Shown one piece after another: positions 3,574 through 6,263 of a stretch of DNA of 6,263 nucleotides; position 1 is the first letter of the stretch, and every line of letters begins with the position of its first letter. The stretch spans positions 1 to 6,263 of the forward strand of contig PWZG01000410.1 of the NCBI GenBank assembly GCA_003567575.1, written 5' to 3'. Origin of the DNA: PVC group bacterium. Lineage in GTDB: Bacteria > Verrucomicrobiota > Kiritimatiellia > CAIKKV01 > PXCX01. Below the pieces are notes generated by a model. It saw nothing but the letters and a program-made list of their open reading frames with translations, made no database searches and was not told the origin of the DNA. A program made the translations under genes and the position numbers.

Positions 3574-5403
3574 ATGCGGCTGAGAACACGGTTTTTGTTG
3601 GTGTTGGCGATCTTCTCGGGCATGCTGATCATCATGGCCGTCTTGTCCGCGCGGATTGTTCTGACGGGATCCGCCCGACAGGTGGATGAGGATCTGGCGA
3701 GAGAACGGTTAAAGAAAGGTCAGGCGGTTCTCTCGGAAGAAATCCGCACCCTGACTGGAACGGCAGTCGATTGGGCTTCATGGGACGACACCTATGACTT
3801 CATGATCAATCGTGACTCGCGCTATCTCGATGTCAACCTTGTGGACGGGACGTTCGAAAGCTTGCGCATGGATGGGATTTTCTTGTATGACACGAAACGC
3901 CAGTTTGTCGCCGGGATGGCTGTAGATTCAGGCGGGGAGATATCGGAATCCGTTCTGCTTGCTATTCGCGGGCTCATTGAGCAGCCTGACGGGCTGCTCT
4001 ACCACAAGACGGAAGAACCGTTGGCGGGGTTTGTTGTATGCGCCGAGGAGATATGGCTGGTCGCCCTCGCTCCCATTCTCACGAGTCAGGACGAAGGCCC
4101 GACACGCGGTACGCTGTTCATGGGCCGTCACGTTGATGGGCATGAGCAAGAGAGGCTTCGATGGCTCATCGCGCCCTCGTTGAGTCTCCTTCCCGCCGAT
4201 CGAGAATGGCTGCCAGGGATGATAGAAATATCGGCGCATGCCTTGAACTCCCTGCAGGCGCGTGTCGTCATCTCCGACGTTTTCGGTCGAGGACGAGTTG
4301 TCATGGATATCGTCGCCCCCCGCCCGGCGATGGGGCAGATTGTAGTCAGCCTGTCATACTTTGTTTTTTTGATTTCCGCGTGCGGCGTCGGCATTTTGTT
4401 GCTGGCGGTCTGGCTGCTGGATCGTTGGGTTCTTCGCAGCGTAACGGAATCGGTCTTCGCGCTTCGGGAAGGACTGGATGCGGCGGCAACAGTCGGCGCA
4501 AGGCGGCCCGCATTGCGAAAGACGCGGGATGACGAGATTGGCGACCTTTCCGATGCCGTCGAGGCGGCAATTGTAGCGGTCGAAACCTCCGCGAGAGAGC
4601 TCAACAAAAGAAGGTTGGAAGCCTTCCATTCGCAGCGCCTTGCGGCCCTGGGAACCTTGGCGGCGGGTGTCGCCCACGAAATCAATAATCCGAACGGTGT
4701 CATGAGTCTCAATCTGAACGTGTTGCGGCGCGAATTGGAGCGTTTGTTCATGCTTCTCAGGGAAAGGGGCAGGGATATGCCCGAGAGCGAAGTCGAGGAA
4801 GGCGGTCTGGCGCGGACCAGGAAAGAACTGAGTGACATCATCGAAGAAACGTTGCTCGCCTCGGAGCGCATTGCGGGAATCGTCTCGTCCCTCAAGAGTT
4901 TTGCCCGGCCTGCTGACGGTACGGATAAGGAGTTGCTCAGTGTGCCGGACCTGATCAAGGAGGCCGCCCACTGGTTGCGTCACGAGTACAAGCAGGAACG
5001 CTGCAGGCTTGAGACTGCCTTTGATGCGCGTCTTCCGCGTGTATGCGTGAACCGTCAGCAGTTGGTGCAGGTGTTCGTGAATCTGTTGCAGAATGCCTGT
5101 CAGGCCGCCAGCCGACCGAATTCGGTCGTGCGAGTTTCTGGCGCATATGAGCGCAAGGAAGAATCGCTTACAATTACCGTCGCCGACGATGGACGAGGGA
5201 TGCAGCCGGAAAACGTTGAACACGCCTTAGACCCATTTTTTACGACGCGAAGAAGCGAAGGAGGAATGGGGCTGGGTCTTTCGATCTCGGCAGCCATCGT
5301 AAGAGCCCACGGCGGCAACCTGAATTTTGACTCGCGCGAGGGCGCGGGCACCTTTGTAACCGTCACCTTGCCGATTAAGGAGGAATACGCGCATGCCCCG
5401 TAA
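3574..5403 (+). CDS. membrane sensor histidine kinase with CHASE4 domain
   Basis: This 609-residue protein has transmembrane segments at about 6-30 and 256-282 enclosing a periplasmic region. Residues 66-110 (DWASWDDTYDFM, then YLDVNLVDGTFESLRMDGIF) carry the CHASE4 extracellular sensor signature; its ligand is unknown. A HAMP-like linker follows (about 283-337, with DDEIGDLSDAV). The dimerisation and phosphoacceptor helix contains LAAGVAHEINNPNG with His368. The ATPase domain shows the N box (FVNLLQNACQ, Asn503/Asn507), the G1 box DDGRGM (538-543), the F box DPFFTT (553-558) and the G2 box GGMGLGLS (563-570). All catalytic motifs are intact. The HEINNPNG H box is of the NtrB/ZraS/AtoS-like type that usually partners with sigma-54 activators, which fits the next gene. 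ATG 3574 gives the expected basic start before the first membrane helix, although only a weak GGGA precedes it. The frame overlaps the regulator gene by 11 nt. Confidence 0.93.
   Translation: MRLRTRFLLVLAIFSGMLIIMAVLSARIVLTGSARQVDEDLARERLKKGQAVLSEEIRTLTGTAVDWASWDDTYDFMINRDSRYLDVNLVDGTFESLRMDGIFLYDTKRQFVAGMAVDSGGEISESVLLAIRGLIEQPDGLLYHKTEEPLAGFVVCAEEIWLVALAPILTSQDEGPTRGTLFMGRHVDGHEQERLRWLIAPSLSLLPADREWLPGMIEISAHALNSLQARVVISDVFGRGRVVMDIVAPRPAMGQIVVSLSYFVFLISACGVGILLLAVWLLDRWVLRSVTESVFALREGLDAAATVGARRPALRKTRDDEIGDLSDAVEAAIVAVETSARELNKRRLEAFHSQRLAALGTLAAGVAHEINNPNGVMSLNLNVLRRELERLFMLLRERGRDMPESEVEEGGLARTRKELSDIIEETLLASERIAGIVSSLKSFARPADGTDKELLSVPDLIKEAAHWLRHEYKQERCRLETAFDARLPRVCVNRQQLVQVFVNLLQNACQAASRPNSVVRVSGAYERKEESLTITVADDGRGMQPENVEHALDPFFTTRRSEGGMGLGLSISAAIVRAHGGNLNFDSREGAGTFVTVTLPIKEEYAHAP
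5376..5383 (+). promoter_or_regulatory. ribosome binding site of the response regulator
   Basis: TAAGGAGG lies 9 nt before ATG 5393 and inside the last codons of the kinase gene. It is near-perfect and fixes the regulator start, making translational coupling of the two genes likely. Confidence 0.8.
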
Positions 5404-6263
5404 CCCGACGGAGGCCGCCAATAAGCCAGGCATCCTGGTGGTTGACGATGACGCGATGATGCGGCATAGCGTGGCGCGTGTCCTGCGCACGGAAGGCTTC
5501 GGCGATGTGCTGTTGTGTGGCGACCCCCGGGAAGCCGAAGAGCTTCTGGAACGTCACCAGGTGGGAGTTGTCCTCCTGGATCTTGTCATGCCGCATATAC
5601 CCGGTGAAGAGCTGCTGGGGTCCATCATGACGAGCCGGCCATGCATTCCGGTCATTGTCGTGACCGCCACAAACGAGGTGGATACGGCGGTACGATGCGT
5701 CAAGGCCGGGGCGTTTGACTATCTGGTAAAGCCCGTGGATTTTTCGCGCCTCATCACCGTGCTCGCGCGGGCTTTGCGGCAACACGAGTTGCACGCCGAG
5801 AATCGTAGACTGCATGAATTGATTCGCGATCCGCATCTGCGCTATTCGGAGTGCTTCGCTACGATAGTCACCCGGTCTCCGGCCATGCAGGCAATCTTCC
5901 GCCAAGTCGAGGCGATCGCTCCGTCTCCGGAACCTGTTCTGATTGTCGGCGAAACGGGTGTCGGCAAGGAACTCATAACACAGGCGATCCACCGGGTTAG
6001 CGGACGAACCGGCGATCTGGTCGCCGTCAACGTGGCCGGGATTGACGACAACGCCTTCGCCGACACGCTGTTCGGGCACGTCAAAGGCGCGTTCACGGGG
6101 GCGGACCGTGAAAGGGAGGGACTGATCGAGCGGACGGGCGAAGGTACGCTGTTCCTGGATGAGATCGGCGATTTGGGTCTGGAAATGCAGGCCAAGCTGC
6201 TCCGTTTGATCCAGGAGGGGGAGTTCTTCCCATTGGGAACGGATCGATGCCGGCGCAGTCGCT
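5393..6263 (+). CDS. NtrC-family sigma-54-dependent response regulator (3' end outside window)
   Basis: 290 residues are visible. Residues 12-128 form a receiver domain with the acidic pocket D18/D19, phospho-acceptor Asp63 in VVLLDLVMP, Thr91 and Lys113 (LVKP). A helical linker (about 129-158) leads to the AAA+ sigma-54 activation domain. That domain shows TRSPAMQAIF, Walker A GETGVGKE (186-193), the sigma-54-contacting loop GAFTGA (232-237) and Walker B GTLFLDEIGD (251-260). The sequence ends soon after QAKLLRLIQEGEFFPLG, before the sensor-2 region and the C-terminal DNA-binding helix-turn-helix, so target sites cannot be judged. Walker A has GETGVGKE where GESGTGKE is commonest, which is still functional in the family. 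The gene overlaps the kinase by 11 nt and should be its direct phosphotransfer partner, remodelling RNA polymerase at -24/-12 promoters. Confidence 0.95.
   Translation, partial: MPRNPTEAANKPGILVVDDDAMMRHSVARVLRTEGFGDVLLCGDPREAEELLERHQVGVVLLDLVMPHIPGEELLGSIMTSRPCIPVIVVTATNEVDTAVRCVKAGAFDYLVKPVDFSRLITVLARALRQHELHAENRRLHELIRDPHLRYSECFATIVTRSPAMQAIFRQVEAIAPSPEPVLIVGETGVGKELITQAIHRVSGRTGDLVAVNVAGIDDNAFADTLFGHVKGAFTGADREREGLIERTGEGTLFLDEIGDLGLEMQAKLLRLIQEGEFFPLGTDRCRRSR

Noticed and set aside
4128..4958. Long minus-strand frames within the kinase gene (also 4354-5223)
   Set aside because: The kinase on the plus strand has every catalytic motif; the antisense frames are Arg/Ser/Pro-rich shadows typical of GC-rich coding DNA.
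5375..6079. 234-codon minus-strand frame opposite the response regulator
   Set aside because: It is a shadow of a receiver-AAA+ gene with intact Walker A, GAFTGA and Walker B.
3574..6263. New signalling system
   Set aside because: A CHASE4 kinase followed by an NtrC-type regulator is a standard two-component pair; all key residues are present and no extra component is seen.

Overview
The window is a GC-rich bacterial chromosomal segment. It shows a spread of UROD-like, DprA-like and putative glutamine-amidotransferase genes, a toxin-antitoxin pair, and REP-type intergenic palindromes. This mix recalls the PVC group (Lentisphaerota, Kiritimatiellota, Verrucomicrobiota), but that placement is inference from gene style; there is no marker gene here.

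Layout. (1) 1-143: 3' end of a gene resembling the C-terminus of DprA/SMF proteins. (2) 144-771: a decayed patch. It holds a dispersed 27-bp repeat, the first 41 codons of a REP-associated tyrosine transposase (RAYT) with its own ribosome binding site, and, fused at about 410-420, the last ~80 codons of a putative glutamine amidotransferase (GATase1-like). It ends in a heptanucleotide tandem array that runs into the next start codon. (3) 772-2010: a complete 412-aa uroporphyrinogen-decarboxylase-superfamily protein. (4) 2011-2306: an intergenic region with a GC-rich hairpin, an 83-bp inverted pair of REP hairpins (REPIN-like) whose stems differ only by compensatory changes, and a promoter. (5) 2307-2922: a toxin-first type II toxin-antitoxin pair (RelE/HigB-like plus XRE), overlapping by 32 nt. 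(6) 2923-3573: 650 bp without a convincing gene. It carries hairpins, the second copy of the 27-bp repeat, a GGGACAGA-type motif, three exact 10-bp tandem repeats, and a promoter about 165 nt ahead of the next operon. (7) 3574-6263: a two-component operon. A CHASE4-containing membrane histidine kinase overlaps by 11 nt an NtrC-type sigma-54-dependent response regulator that runs off the window.

How the genes work together. The kinase and regulator should form one signalling pair: the periplasmic CHASE4 domain senses, His368 is phosphorylated, the phosphate moves to Asp63 of the regulator, and the AAA+ domain activates sigma-54 promoters. The toxin-antitoxin pair is self-contained. The UROD-like enzyme has no clear functional partner in view.

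I found no convincing new multi-gene system. The most interesting material is non-coding: the compensatory REPIN-like element, the RAYT remnant fused to a foreign gene end, and the small repeat families scattered between genes.
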